The notes below the pieces were generated by a model. That model was not told the DNA's origin, ran no database searches, and worked only from the letters and a program-made list of their open reading frames with translations. This document shows, piece by piece, positions 37,532 through 46,436 of a stretch of 64,000 nucleotides of DNA; within the stretch, counting starts at the first letter, position 1, and every line of letters begins with the position of its first letter. Source of the stretch: an uncultured Alphaproteobacteria bacterium. GTDB lineage: Bacteria; Pseudomonadota; Alphaproteobacteria; MPNO01; UBA2964. The stretch covers positions 48,001-112,000 of the forward strand of contig CALSLP010000003.1 of assembly GCA_943787225.1 (NCBI GenBank). The letters run 5' to 3'. The translations under genes and the position numbers were made by a program.

Positions 37532-38773
37532 ATGGAAAAAACACTGCGCATGGAGAACCGCACCAAACGGTGGCGCGAACAACGCTGGCTGCTGGATTCC
37601 GTCATCAAGACCGTTGGCCCGGAATGGGATCAAGGCCGTCTCGGCAGTAAAGGAGGGAAAGGCGGCGGCGCTGGCACAGCCTCCTTTAGACGTGCCGGAG
37701 CAAAAATGAAAAAATTTGACGATATCGGTCCAGAGTTTGGTCGCGAAGGCCAACGCATGGAAGGCATCGCTGAAAACTTTGAAAATCAAGGCCGGTTTGT
37801 TTCCGCCTATGAAAACTACTTCATCGCCGCCCTGCTCTACGCTTCTGCGCAATGGCCCTATTTCGACATCAATGATGAGGACCTCGAATGGGAACGCCGA
37901 ATGATTCGCTGCTATGACAAATTCATCGAATATGCACCGTATCCAGTTGAGCGGGTCGATATTCCGTTCCAGGACACGGCCATGTCCGCCTTCCTCCATT
38001 TACCCACGGCACCAGAAGATGATGCCCCTTTCCCCTGCGTCTTGCATATCGGCGGTATGGATGGCAGCAAGGAAAACATGGTTGCCCTGCATGGCGACTC
38101 CGCACTGACACGCGGCATGGCGGTGCTGGCACTGGATGGCCCCGGTCAGGGTGAAACCCGCAATCGCGGAGTCACAATTTCATCAGACAACTTTGCGGCG
38201 GCCGCCGAAACCGCCGTCCAGTGGCTCGCTGACCGGCCCGAAATCGATACCGACCGGATCGTCATTCGCGGCTCAAGTTTCGGAACATATTATGGCACTG
38301 TTGCCGCCGCCGGGTTGAAAGACCGGATCAGAGGCTATTGCGGCACCGGCGTCTGCCAGGAACCGGGCTGCGATACAATTTTCAACAAGGCCTCACCGAC
38401 CTTCAAAGTCCGCTTTATGTTCATGGCGGGATATGAAGATGAAGACGAGTTTGATGAATTTCGTCAGGAATTTGATCTACGCAAAATTGCCCAGGAGATC
38501 ACCGCCCCCTACATGATTGTCGCCGGTGACGCTGATCAACTTTCACCCATTCAGCATACCTACGACCTTTTCGAGCAGATCGACGCCCCGAAGCGGCTCG
38601 TGGTGTTTCAGGATGCCAATCACAGCATGGCCACCGCATCCTCCGGCGAACTCGGCGAAGCACGAGACAGTCTGGTCTATGACTGGCTGCGGGACCGGGT
38701 CGATGGCAAACCATTTACCTCGGAACGGATTTTGGTCGATAGCCGCGGCAATATGAATACGACGCCATATTAG
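37532..38773 (+). CDS. Alpha/beta hydrolase (FrsA / C-C hydrolase-like)
   Basis: A 413-aa alpha/beta hydrolase with a long N-terminal helical part, as in the family that includes FrsA-type esterases and 2,6-dihydroxypseudooxynicotine hydrolase. The triad is visible: nucleophile Ser in VIRGSSFGTYYG near residue 250, Asp in VAGDADQLSP near 330 and His in DANHSMA near 368. LHIGGMDGSKE near 172 is the oxyanion loop. I start at ATG 37532; a GTG directly before it is equally in frame. AGGGAG stands upstream. It could cleave a C-C bond of a ring-cleavage product or an ester. The next gene is convergent with 23 bases between. Confidence 0.82.
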   Translation: MEKTLRMENRTKRWREQRWLLDSVIKTVGPEWDQGRLGSKGGKGGGAGTASFRRAGAKMKKFDDIGPEFGREGQRMEGIAENFENQGRFVSAYENYFIAALLYASAQWPYFDINDEDLEWERRMIRCYDKFIEYAPYPVERVDIPFQDTAMSAFLHLPTAPEDDAPFPCVLHIGGMDGSKENMVALHGDSALTRGMAVLALDGPGQGETRNRGVTISSDNFAAAAETAVQWLADRPEIDTDRIVIRGSSFGTYYGTVAAAGLKDRIRGYCGTGVCQEPGCDTIFNKASPTFKVRFMFMAGYEDEDEFDEFRQEFDLRKIAQEITAPYMIVAGDADQLSPIQHTYDLFEQIDAPKRLVVFQDANHSMATASSGELGEARDSLVYDWLRDRVDGKPFTSERILVDSRGNMNTTPY

Positions 38774-38796
38774 AAACGAAGATTGCAGCCTTGCGG

Positions 38797-39732
38797 CTAG
38801 CCGACATTCGGAACCGCATAAACTGCCGTTTCCCTTAAACTCGGAGAACACGCCCCGACGAACCGACGCGCTATAACCCTACCGGCGCACGCCTGGATAA
38901 GACGAGACAGGCTGATTTCTTTATAGCCCGCCCGTAAAAGAACCGTTTGGAGTGACCTGGCAGAAAACCCCTGAAGATGCTCATAGGGCGACAAAATATG
39001 CATCCGACCGGCGTACGGAAAATCCACCCAAGGGTCCTGCTTCGTGGCAAATTTACTGAAATTCGGAACGGTTATGCGAATAACAGTATTTTTTGTGCAA
39101 AACTCTTTTAACCTTCTCATCTCCCCGACGGGGTCTGTTAAATGCTCCAGGACCTGTTCGATATTGATAGCGTCAAATTCAACGCCGTCCAACTGCGCGA
39201 GATCACGAACCACTTTATCGGTAGAATGGTTTCCACGCTCAGTACGTTCGGAGACTGGTTCATATGCAGTGACGTCGAATCCGGCAGCCTGAAATGCATT
39301 TCCCCACCGCCCTAAGCCACCACCAAATTCGAGCAACGTCGCCTGAGAGCGTTTTTTTGCCGATACCATTGCAAATACATTCCGAGCCTGCTTGGCGATC
39401 GCTTCATCCAAAGCGATATTTTCCGGGGCTTTTCGGTCTCCACGCCCTTTCATCGGAGCGGCATACATCGACATCAACGACGCTTTATCCGGCTGCTCTG
39501 CATGCCAGTGGTGGTCACAGGCAGGACAATACGAAATGTTCAGGGAAAGAGCGTCCTCCCAACCGTTCATCTTGCCCAGATACTTTTTTTCACTCAAATT
39601 TCGGAATTGCTCCCGTGTCTCAGAGGTCGCCTCAAAAGCAACCAAAACGTCATTCGAACCGCAAACCGGGCAATCTGGTACCCGCACGACCTTAAGGCCT
39701 GGCGCTTGATTATCTGACCGACTCTTCGACAT
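38797..39732 (-). CDS. Class I SAM-dependent methyltransferase with N-terminal zinc ribbon
   Basis: A 311-aa protein. The first 75 residues hold two Cys-x2-Cys pairs (CPVCGS, CPACDHHWH), a zinc-ribbon-like module. A Rossmann methyltransferase domain follows, with motif I LLEFGGGLGRWG near residue 132, the acidic strand-2 end TAYEPVSE near 155 and the Asp-rich strand 4 DAINIEQVLEHLTDP near 190. The layout is that of sugar or polyketide C-methyltransferases with an N-terminal zinc domain (NovU/TylC3-like). No glycan cluster is visible here, so the substrate remains open. Start at ATG 39732. Confidence 0.8.
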   Translation of the reverse strand: MSKSRSDNQAPGLKVVRVPDCPVCGSNDVLVAFEATSETREQFRNLSEKKYLGKMNGWEDALSLNISYCPACDHHWHAEQPDKASLMSMYAAPMKGRGDRKAPENIALDEAIAKQARNVFAMVSAKKRSQATLLEFGGGLGRWGNAFQAAGFDVTAYEPVSERTERGNHSTDKVVRDLAQLDGVEFDAINIEQVLEHLTDPVGEMRRLKEFCTKNTVIRITVPNFSKFATKQDPWVDFPYAGRMHILSPYEHLQGFSARSLQTVLLRAGYKEISLSRLIQACAGRVIARRFVGACSPSLRETAVYAVPNVG

Positions 39733-39876
39733 TTCAGGAATTCAGAATTGGCTCTTATTGAGTTTGGGTACCGCAGGAAGTCTTCTCAATTATACTCGAT
39801 CTAGACCAGCATTTGATAGGGTGATAGCGCATGAGATAGGCTAGCTCCACACAGGTCTTCGGTCGGAGCAAAGGAT

Positions 39877-41130
39877 ATGGTCGATCACTGGGCAGCAGCG
39901 TGGAGTGCGTCGGCGCAGGGTCCTTATCCGCATGGGCGGGAAACGGCACAACCTGATCTTTCCACGCTATTTCCCGAACCAGAGTTTGGTGCGCGGGATC
40001 AGTCATTCCGAATGATCGTTCGGCCCAACATTTGGGGAACACAGGCGCGTATACGTCTCACCAACGCCCATGGTTCACAGCCGATCACTTTCCGAGATAT
40101 TTATGTCGGTATGCAGGCCCTGAGCAGCGCCGTACTGCCCGGAACCAATAGGCCTGTTACATTCGGTAATGCAAACCACATAACGATTGAACCGGGTGCT
40201 TGGGCCGTTAGTGATCCCGTCGACCTGGACTTCATGACCAACCCTAACGATCCACTGCTCATCGGGAAATCGCTTGCCGTAAGCTTTCATGTCACTGGTG
40301 ATACGGGCCCGATGACCTATCACGCCAAGTCACTACAAACTTCCTATCTTTCTGAAAGAGGTTCTGCACCGGTCAGTCAATCGGAGGACGAAACCGCGTT
40401 CCCCTACGCGACCACATCCTGGTTCTTTCTCGATGCGCTCGATATGAACATGAGGGTACCCACCCAGGTGATCGTAGCGTTTGGTGACTCAATCTCAGAT
40501 GGATCAGGCGCGACGATCAATGGCTTTGACCGCTGGCCGGACGTCGTGGCCCGGCGATTGTACGCTAAATTTGGCAATACTGTCTCGCTGGTCAATCAAG
40601 GTATTGGCGGCAACCAGGTAATTGGTCCACCTGACGACACCCCACCGGCTGATCGGCTCGGCGGTATTTCGGCGCTTTCCCGGCTCGAGCGGGATATCGT
40701 CAGCATGACAGGCGTCAGCACCATAATTTGGCTCGAAGGCATCAATGACTTTGGCTTCACAGACGTTTCAGCCGAAGAGGTCATCAAAGGCATTCAACAA
40801 GGCGTCGCCAGCCTTCGGAAAGCTATTCCGGGTGTACGGATTATCGGGGCAACGCTCACCACTGCTCTAAACGCGACGACAGGCGGACACGGCAAGGAGT
40901 CCGTCGATAATCGACGCCGTATTTTCAACGAATTCGTCAGAACCACCGATATCTATGACAACATCATCGATTTCGATGCCGCGACCTATGACGAAACGAC
41001 CGGCGAGCTCAAACCCGAAATGGTGCCAAACAGCTGTATCGGAGGACCGGGCGACAAGCTGCATCCCAATCGCATTGGCTATCAGGCGATGGCAGCAGCG
41101 GTAGATATTGATATGCTGGTAAACACGTAA
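39877..41130 (+). CDS. SGNH/GDSL-family hydrolase
   Basis: A 417-aa GDSL/SGNH esterase without a signal peptide. Block I is VIVAFGDSISDGSGATING near residue 200, block II has the Gly in NQGIGGNQVIGPP, block III the Asn in WLEGINDFG near 288, and block V DKLHPNRIGYQAMA near 390 brings the catalytic Asp and His. The 190-residue N-terminal domain is a beta-rich accessory module seen in larger bacterial members. It hydrolyses an ester or acetyl group; substrate unknown. It shares a 24-base gap with the glutathionyl-hydroquinone reductase gene downstream. Confidence 0.85.
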   Translation: MVDHWAAAWSASAQGPYPHGRETAQPDLSTLFPEPEFGARDQSFRMIVRPNIWGTQARIRLTNAHGSQPITFRDIYVGMQALSSAVLPGTNRPVTFGNANHITIEPGAWAVSDPVDLDFMTNPNDPLLIGKSLAVSFHVTGDTGPMTYHAKSLQTSYLSERGSAPVSQSEDETAFPYATTSWFFLDALDMNMRVPTQVIVAFGDSISDGSGATINGFDRWPDVVARRLYAKFGNTVSLVNQGIGGNQVIGPPDDTPPADRLGGISALSRLERDIVSMTGVSTIIWLEGINDFGFTDVSAEEVIKGIQQGVASLRKAIPGVRIIGATLTTALNATTGGHGKESVDNRRRIFNEFVRTTDIYDNIIDFDAATYDETTGELKPEMVPNSCIGGPGDKLHPNRIGYQAMAAAVDIDMLVNT

Positions 41131-41153
41131 CGCAAACTTATCGGAGATATTCC

Positions 41154-42125
41154 ATGGGACATCTACTCGACGGCAAGTGGAGCTTTGAAGATCATCTTTC
41201 CGAGACCGCGACCGGCAAATATATCAAAAAGCCCTCGCAATTCCGCAACGCCATCACGGCTGACGGGTCTTCCGGACACCCCGCGGAGGCCGGGCGCTAT
41301 GTCCTGTATTCGTCCATCGCCTGCCCGTGGGCGCACCGGACCTCCCTATACCGTGTGCTCAAGAAGCTCGAAGACATCATTCCGCTGGTCAATACCGAGC
41401 AATCCCCCGCCAAACAGGGTTGGGCCTTTGTCGATGGTGCACATGCCGTCCCCGGCACCGACAAGACAGTCAATTTCCTGCACGAAATTTATGCGCTGGG
41501 CGAGCCCGGCTGCACGACTCGTGTCACCGTGCCGCTGCTGTGGGATAGCAAGACCTGTACCGTGGTCAGCAATGAGTCTTCAGAGATCATCCGCATGTTC
41601 AATACGGAGTTCGCCGCCATCGCAGAACCAACGCCGGATTACTACCCGGAAGCCCTACGCGACCAGATCGAGGTGATGAACAACAAAATCCTCGATGGCA
41701 TCAATAACGGCGTGAATGGCAGTGGTCGTTCAAAAACCCAGGAAGCCTACGAGGAATCTATCGAATTGCTGTTTACCACACTAGATGAGATGGAAGATCA
41801 TCTGTCAAAGCAGCGCTATCTGTGTGGCGATACGCAAACCGAGGCCGATTGGCGGCTATATCCCAATCTGATCCGCTTCGATCCGATCTATTATGTCGGC
41901 TATAAATGCAATCTGCGGCATCTTGAGGATTACCCGAACCTGTCGAACTATCTGCGCGATCTGTACCAGACACCGGGGATCGAGAGCGTCAGCGATGTGC
42001 AATCAATGAAACGTCAGGTATTCAGCGCCAACGGCCCGATTGGAGCCAATGGCGTGGTACCGCTTGGCCCGGTTCTCGATCTCACCCGGCCGCATGACCG
42101 CGACCGGTTTGCCAACGCGGCATAG
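41154..42125 (+). CDS. Glutathionyl-hydroquinone reductase (YqjG-like)
   Basis: A 323-aa GST-superfamily protein. The active-site signature SIACPWAHRTSLYR near residue 58 has the catalytic Cys of glutathionyl-hydroquinone reductases (E. coli YqjG, PcpF). The N-terminal extension, the thioredoxin-like domain and the C-terminal helical domain with RYLCGDTQTEADWRLYP near 222 are all complete. It uses glutathione to remove a glutathionyl group from hydroquinone conjugates formed when quinones are trapped. That fits a genome degrading aromatic compounds. Stop and the next gene's stop are adjacent (convergent). Confidence 0.88.
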   Translation: MGHLLDGKWSFEDHLSETATGKYIKKPSQFRNAITADGSSGHPAEAGRYVLYSSIACPWAHRTSLYRVLKKLEDIIPLVNTEQSPAKQGWAFVDGAHAVPGTDKTVNFLHEIYALGEPGCTTRVTVPLLWDSKTCTVVSNESSEIIRMFNTEFAAIAEPTPDYYPEALRDQIEVMNNKILDGINNGVNGSGRSKTQEAYEESIELLFTTLDEMEDHLSKQRYLCGDTQTEADWRLYPNLIRFDPIYYVGYKCNLRHLEDYPNLSNYLRDLYQTPGIESVSDVQSMKRQVFSANGPIGANGVVPLGPVLDLTRPHDRDRFANAA

Positions 42126-42998
42126 TTATTTACTGATCAGCGTCCCATCGGGGCGGATATAGTCTTCCCAGACATGCTTGTCGGTATAGCCGAGCATCTC
42201 GCGCGCCTTTGTTGTTTTTAGACCACTCCAGCAGCCTTCGACGCCATACATGACCTTGGTGCCGGGCAGATACTTCTCAGCCAGCTCTGTGGTCGGGGTC
42301 TGGAAGCGGCTGTTTTTGGCGGCGATGTTGAACGCCTCATGACCCGTGATATCGGCCTCGATTGCGAGCTTGCAGGACTCTGCTGCGTCACGCACATCGA
42401 CATAGCTCCAGAACGTGCCCAGACGTGCGCCGGGCTCGGCCCAGCGTGCTGGCAAGCTCTCATAGGTGAGATCAAAATTGACCCCCGCGAGCCGCAGACT
42501 GACCACTGACATATCGAACATCTCGACATAGCTATCAGCGATCTGTTCGCCAAATACCTTTGAAAAAGAATAGGGATCTTTAGGGGTTAGCGGATGTTCT
42601 TCATCTAATGGTAGATATTTAGGGTTCCACATCTCCGGCGCATAGGTAAAGCCATAGGCCGCAACGCTGGAGGCATGCACGACCCGCCGCACGCCCATAT
42701 CACTCGCCGCCTTAAACACGTTATAGGTTGCCGCCATGTTGTTGCGGAACACCTCGGCATCCGCCGCCATAAACGGTGCTTGATGCGCCGCGAGATGGAT
42801 CACCGCATCGGCGCCCTTGCAGGCCTCATAGAGATCACCGGTCTGGCTGAGATCGGCGACCCAGCTTTCACAGATACGTTCGCGCGGCGGCACGACATCG
42901 AGGTTCAATACCTCATACCCTGCATCGAGCAATGTCTGAACGGTCCAACGGCCAAGATTGCCACTGCCGCCGGTTACCACGATCTTTGATTTAGCCAC
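42126..42998 (-). CDS. NAD-dependent epimerase/dehydratase (extended SDR)
   Basis: A 290-aa extended SDR. VVTGGSGNLGRWTVQTLL at residues 7-24 is the NAD loop and ends with Asp-type strand 2. SSVAAYGFT near 110 gives the catalytic Ser, and YSFSKVFGEQ near 140 gives the Tyr-x3-Lys. The C-terminal lid is short. The start is GTG at 42998 with GAGAGG before it. The gene lies downstream of the second Rieske oxygenase by 23 bases on the same strand, probably one operon with the DapA-family gene upstream of that. It might oxidise a lactone or sugar; no specific substrate is deducible. Confidence 0.83.
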   Translation of the reverse strand: MAKSKIVVTGGSGNLGRWTVQTLLDAGYEVLNLDVVPPRERICESWVADLSQTGDLYEACKGADAVIHLAAHQAPFMAADAEVFRNNMAATYNVFKAASDMGVRRVVHASSVAAYGFTYAPEMWNPKYLPLDEEHPLTPKDPYSFSKVFGEQIADSYVEMFDMSVVSLRLAGVNFDLTYESLPARWAEPGARLGTFWSYVDVRDAAESCKLAIEADITGHEAFNIAAKNSRFQTPTTELAEKYLPGTKVMYGVEGCWSGLKTTKAREMLGYTDKHVWEDYIRPDGTLISK

Positions 42999-43021
42999 GC
43001 GCTCGCCTCTCTTCCGCTCGG

Positions 43022-44221
43022 TTACTCAGCCCGCACGCCAACGAAGGAGTCGAGCTTCACCAGCCCTTCGGCGTTTTCTTCGAGATGCAGCGCTTTGGGG
43101 TCTTTGCCCTCGGCGGCATCGGCAATCGCGTCGCGCACCATCTTGCGCAGCATAATCACGCCACGATCCGAGGTCCCGAGATGTTCCTGGCGCTCGCCAA
43201 CCAGCTTCTGCGTGCCCTGGGTGACGATATCCTCCGCCCGCACATTACCGCGAAACGGCATCAGCGGCCGCTTGTCATAGGGTTTGCGGTCGTCCTTGGG
43301 TTCTTCGCGTTTGCGCATCTCCTTGAGATGCTCAAAGAACTTCTCATCCGGCCCGGTATAGTAATCCACCGTGAACATCATGAAGCTGTTGTCGTCTTTG
43401 GGCGTCATGAACATGAAATGCTCAATATCCGAGCCCTTGTTCATCAGCTTCTGCGGGTCTTCCTTGCCATGGACGAATTCGGTATCGCCGACCTGCAAAA
43501 TGCTCGGAAAACCAAGGCTCATCTCATCGACCACCAGCCCGTCCTTGTCGGCAGCCGGCTTCGACATCACGATCTTCATGCCATAGGGCGTCTCGACCGG
43601 CTCAAAATCCGGCGGGTCATCGGCACTAAAGAACCGGTCACCCCAGGTCTGGTCGCCATAGGCGCTGGCACCATGCAAAATCCACACATGCACCGGATCG
43701 GCGCTGTTCTCATAGAAATTGAACCAGTTGTAATCAAAATGCCGCACCGGCTCGATCTGCCGTATGCCGCCATGATCGATCAACGGTGAATAATTCGGCA
43801 GTGGCGGCGGATTATCGGCATTCGGCCCCATATAGGCAAAGATCAGCCCACCGAGCTCGCGCACTGGATAGGACACCTGTCGGACCTTGGCGCAAAACTC
43901 CTTGCCACCAACCTCAGACGGCTGCTCCAGGCATTTGCCATCCACGTCATACAGCCAGCCATGATAGGGGCAGCGAATGCCCGCGTTCTCGATATCGGCA
44001 TATTCCAGCGAGGCCCCACGATGCGCGCAATGCTGACCGAGCAGCCCGATACGGCCCTCGCCATCGCGGAACAGCACCAGCGCCTCATCCATGATCGTGA
44101 CGGCCTGTGGGATGTCATACAGCTCAGATGTCAGCCCCACCGGCATCCAGTAGCGCCGCAGCCACTGACCACCGGGCGTTTCCGGCCCGACACGGGGAAT
44201 ATCTGCATTGGTTATCGTCAT
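43022..44221 (-). CDS. Rieske aromatic ring-hydroxylating oxygenase, phthalate-dioxygenase-like
   Basis: A 399-aa terminal oxygenase subunit, frame intact. QHCAHRGASLEYA and IRCPYHGWLYD around residues 63-90 hold the Rieske cluster; NSADPVHVWILHG near 183 holds the mononuclear-iron Asp-x2-His-x4-His. It resembles single-subunit (phthalate 4,5-dioxygenase type) oxygenases, length usual. No reductase or ferredoxin gene is close, so electrons must come from elsewhere. It stands between a DapA-family lyase gene (upstream) and the extended SDR (downstream), suggesting hydroxylation followed by aldol cleavage and oxidation. Confidence 0.88.
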   Translation of the reverse strand: MTITNADIPRVGPETPGGQWLRRYWMPVGLTSELYDIPQAVTIMDEALVLFRDGEGRIGLLGQHCAHRGASLEYADIENAGIRCPYHGWLYDVDGKCLEQPSEVGGKEFCAKVRQVSYPVRELGGLIFAYMGPNADNPPPLPNYSPLIDHGGIRQIEPVRHFDYNWFNFYENSADPVHVWILHGASAYGDQTWGDRFFSADDPPDFEPVETPYGMKIVMSKPAADKDGLVVDEMSLGFPSILQVGDTEFVHGKEDPQKLMNKGSDIEHFMFMTPKDDNSFMMFTVDYYTGPDEKFFEHLKEMRKREEPKDDRKPYDKRPLMPFRGNVRAEDIVTQGTQKLVGERQEHLGTSDRGVIMLRKMVRDAIADAAEGKDPKALHLEENAEGLVKLDSFVGVRAE

Positions 44222-44234
44222 ATTACGGCCAGCC

Positions 44235-44279
44235 TAATCTAAAACGCCTTAATCCAGAACGCCTTAATCTAAAACGCCT
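44235..44279 (-). repeat. Three tandem 15-base copies of the dapA-like gene's last codons
   Basis: Read leftward, the 15-base unit GGCGTTTTAGATTAA (Gly-Val-Leu-Asp-stop) occurs three times in a row, with one variant base pair in the middle copy and TAG in the last. The first copy is the true gene end; the other two lie in the gap before the Rieske gene. Confidence 0.9.
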
Positions 44280-45154
44280 ACTTCACGATAGACCGCGCGC
44301 ATGCCCTCAATCGCCTCTTCCGGCAAGGGCGCGGTTTCCCAGCGCGGGAAGCGCTTCACCGGCAGGCCGCGCAGCCGGAAGGTCTCGGCAATCGTGCCAC
44401 GGCCGTATTTCTTCTGGGTCGAGATAAACATCTGGGTGACCTGCGTGACCTTGGCCTGGGCCTCCGCCGCCGCCGCATAATCCTTGGCATCCAGCGCCTC
44501 GAACAGCTTTACGGTCAGCTCCGGCACTGAGCTGGTCGGCGGGTTGATCATCCCGGCGACGCCAAACGGCACCAGCCCGAACAGATCGGCATTGCCGGTA
44601 AACACCGACACGTCATCGGGGAAATATTTGACATAATCCTCCATCGCGCCATCGCCGTACGAGACCTTGATGCCCTTGATGCTCGGCACTTCTTTCTTGA
44701 GCGTCACGCCAAACTCCGGCGAGATCGAGATACCGCAATATTTCGGGTTCTCGTAAATATAGATCGGCAGCGGACAGGCCTCGGCCACCTTGCGATAATG
44801 CTCCAGAACCGCCGATGGCGGCGCATCGCAATAGTAATAAGGCGGGATCACCCCAATCGCCGCCGCACCGATGTCATTGGCATGCTTTGCCAGCTCCACC
44901 GTCGTCGGGGTATCAGCACAGCCAACATGGATAATCACCGGCGTCCGCCCCGCCGCCTGATCGATCACGATCTCAGCCACCGATTTGCGCTCATCCGCCG
45001 ACAAGGCCGGCCCCTGCCCCGAAGAGCCCAGCGCGAACAGCCCATGCACCTTGGCGCGGAAATAAAAATCAACCAGCTGGCGCAGCGTGTCCTCATCGAC
45101 CGAGCTGTCTTCATGAAACGGCGTGATAACCGGGATCAGAACGCCTCTATACAT
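44264..45154 (-). CDS. Dihydrodipicolinate synthase/N-acetylneuraminate lyase family enzyme
   Basis: A 296-aa class I aldolase of the DapA/NanA family. YENPKYCG near residue 134 gives the conserved Tyr, and KGIKVSYGDGA near 160 the Schiff-base Lys; LGSSGQGPALSADER near 45 is the carboxylate-binding loop (GxxGE in DapA; here GSSGQG, so not DapA itself). I chose ATG 45154; a GTG three codons earlier is possible. Members split or join pyruvate to an aldehyde, including hydratase-aldolases of aromatic degradation. It is probably first in an operon with the Rieske oxygenase and SDR. Confidence 0.83.
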   Translation of the reverse strand: MYRGVLIPVITPFHEDSSVDEDTLRQLVDFYFRAKVHGLFALGSSGQGPALSADERKSVAEIVIDQAAGRTPVIIHVGCADTPTTVELAKHANDIGAAAIGVIPPYYYCDAPPSAVLEHYRKVAEACPLPIYIYENPKYCGISISPEFGVTLKKEVPSIKGIKVSYGDGAMEDYVKYFPDDVSVFTGNADLFGLVPFGVAGMINPPTSSVPELTVKLFEALDAKDYAAAAEAQAKVTQVTQMFISTQKKYGRGTIAETFRLRGLPVKRFPRWETAPLPEEAIEGMRAVYREVGVLD

Positions 45155-45269
45155 CTGCCTCACCCTCTTATTTGCAGTGCCATCACGGCACGGGTTTTTA
45201 TGAGACCTGTGTACTGGAAATTAGGGGATTAGGGAAGATTGGGTAGGACTATCGTCTCGAATGTAGCGC

Positions 45270-46328
45270 TTATGAATTAGCGTAGCTCGATTGAATGAGT
45301 TCGGAAATTATTTCGATATCGCGTTTCGATGTAATCGTAATTTCTAAATCACCGGTACCGAAATGACCGATTTGCCTAACATCACGCATATTCTTCGCGT
45401 CTATCTCCACACCATCAGGGTCTATATTTAAATAAACTCGAACAACTTTAATTTGGTTATAAATTTGAACAGACGCGAAATTTCTATTTCGCCGGAAAGC
45501 AATATAATGTTTTTGAGGATGAACCGTTACGTCATCACCAAGATCATTTAACTTGGTTACCAATTCATCATAGATTTCTTTCAATTCGTCTGGTGCTGAT
45601 TCAATTTTATCTTTCATCGTCAGTGTTCGTTGATTGGGTTGAGCGGCGACGACTCCATCCCTACCAGGAACCGCACCCTCTAGCTCCTCAGCCAACTTAG
45701 GTAAAACTAGCAATCGACGTATAAGACCCTCAACAGTATCGAGGATTGTTGTTAACTGCTCCCTGGTCGGTGCCCAACCTCGATGCGCCGCGGCGTGACC
45801 TGCCTGGATAACAGGTTGTAAAATATCTCGTTCGTGTTGAGAAATTTTTCCTTCGTCCTGCAACGCGTTCAGACCTGCTACGAAATTCCCTTTGTCACCT
45901 ACAGTCAGCAGAATTAAACGGTCTATCAGCGTCCTAGAACCAAAGGTGGCCAGATAATTGGATTCCGTCTGAAGTGACTTGTAAATTTCCTCCGAAATTT
46001 GCCTGAGAGTTGGATCAGGAACGTCTTCGAACCAAGTTGGTGGGGCCCGATAGGTAACAGGTGGGTAAATCACTTTATCCCAAATCAACTCAGCCATCGT
46101 CTCCTTCGTATCAGGGTCCTCATAGTAAAATAAGTCCTCAGTTGTAGCTGTCATTTTAACTAATGCAAGATTTTCACATCCGCAGCATTCAACAATCAAT
46201 AGCCTGTCATAAGTACGAATCGATTCATCAGCAAAGCTCTCGTCTCTGTTGTATTCGCCCCGGACAAAATGATTTGTTATTCCGGAGCACCGATTGCAGA
46301 AGAATTTTTCGATCTTGTCATCAGACAT
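45270..46328 (-). CDS. DUF4145-domain protein with C-terminal DUF5655-like domain
   Basis: A 352-aa protein, visibly AT-richer than its neighbours. The N-terminus has two Cys-x2-Cys pairs (FFCNRCSG, VECCGCEN), a zinc ribbon. The middle (about 100-210) has the DUF4145 pattern SRTLIDRLILLTVGDKGNF and GHAAAHRGWAPTREQ. The last 110 residues (ELVTKLNDLG... RNFASVQIYNQIKVVRVYLN... GHFGTGDLEITI) match a DUF5655-like domain. DUF4145 occurs in restriction-modification and other defence settings but also alone; no companion is found here. The composition and isolation indicate acquisition by transfer. Confidence 0.78.
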   Translation of the reverse strand: MSDDKIEKFFCNRCSGITNHFVRGEYNRDESFADESIRTYDRLLIVECCGCENLALVKMTATTEDLFYYEDPDTKETMAELIWDKVIYPPVTYRAPPTWFEDVPDPTLRQISEEIYKSLQTESNYLATFGSRTLIDRLILLTVGDKGNFVAGLNALQDEGKISQHERDILQPVIQAGHAAAHRGWAPTREQLTTILDTVEGLIRRLLVLPKLAEELEGAVPGRDGVVAAQPNQRTLTMKDKIESAPDELKEIYDELVTKLNDLGDDVTVHPQKHYIAFRRNRNFASVQIYNQIKVVRVYLNIDPDGVEIDAKNMRDVRQIGHFGTGDLEITITSKRDIEIISELIQSSYANS

Positions 46329-46436
46329 AATCAGCCCACACCAACTCTAGCTAGCGATCTAAAATCAACCATTGATAACATTGAAAACTTTCCCACCATT
46401 ATAGGGTGTAGTTAATATTCAAGGAAAGACGAAAAC

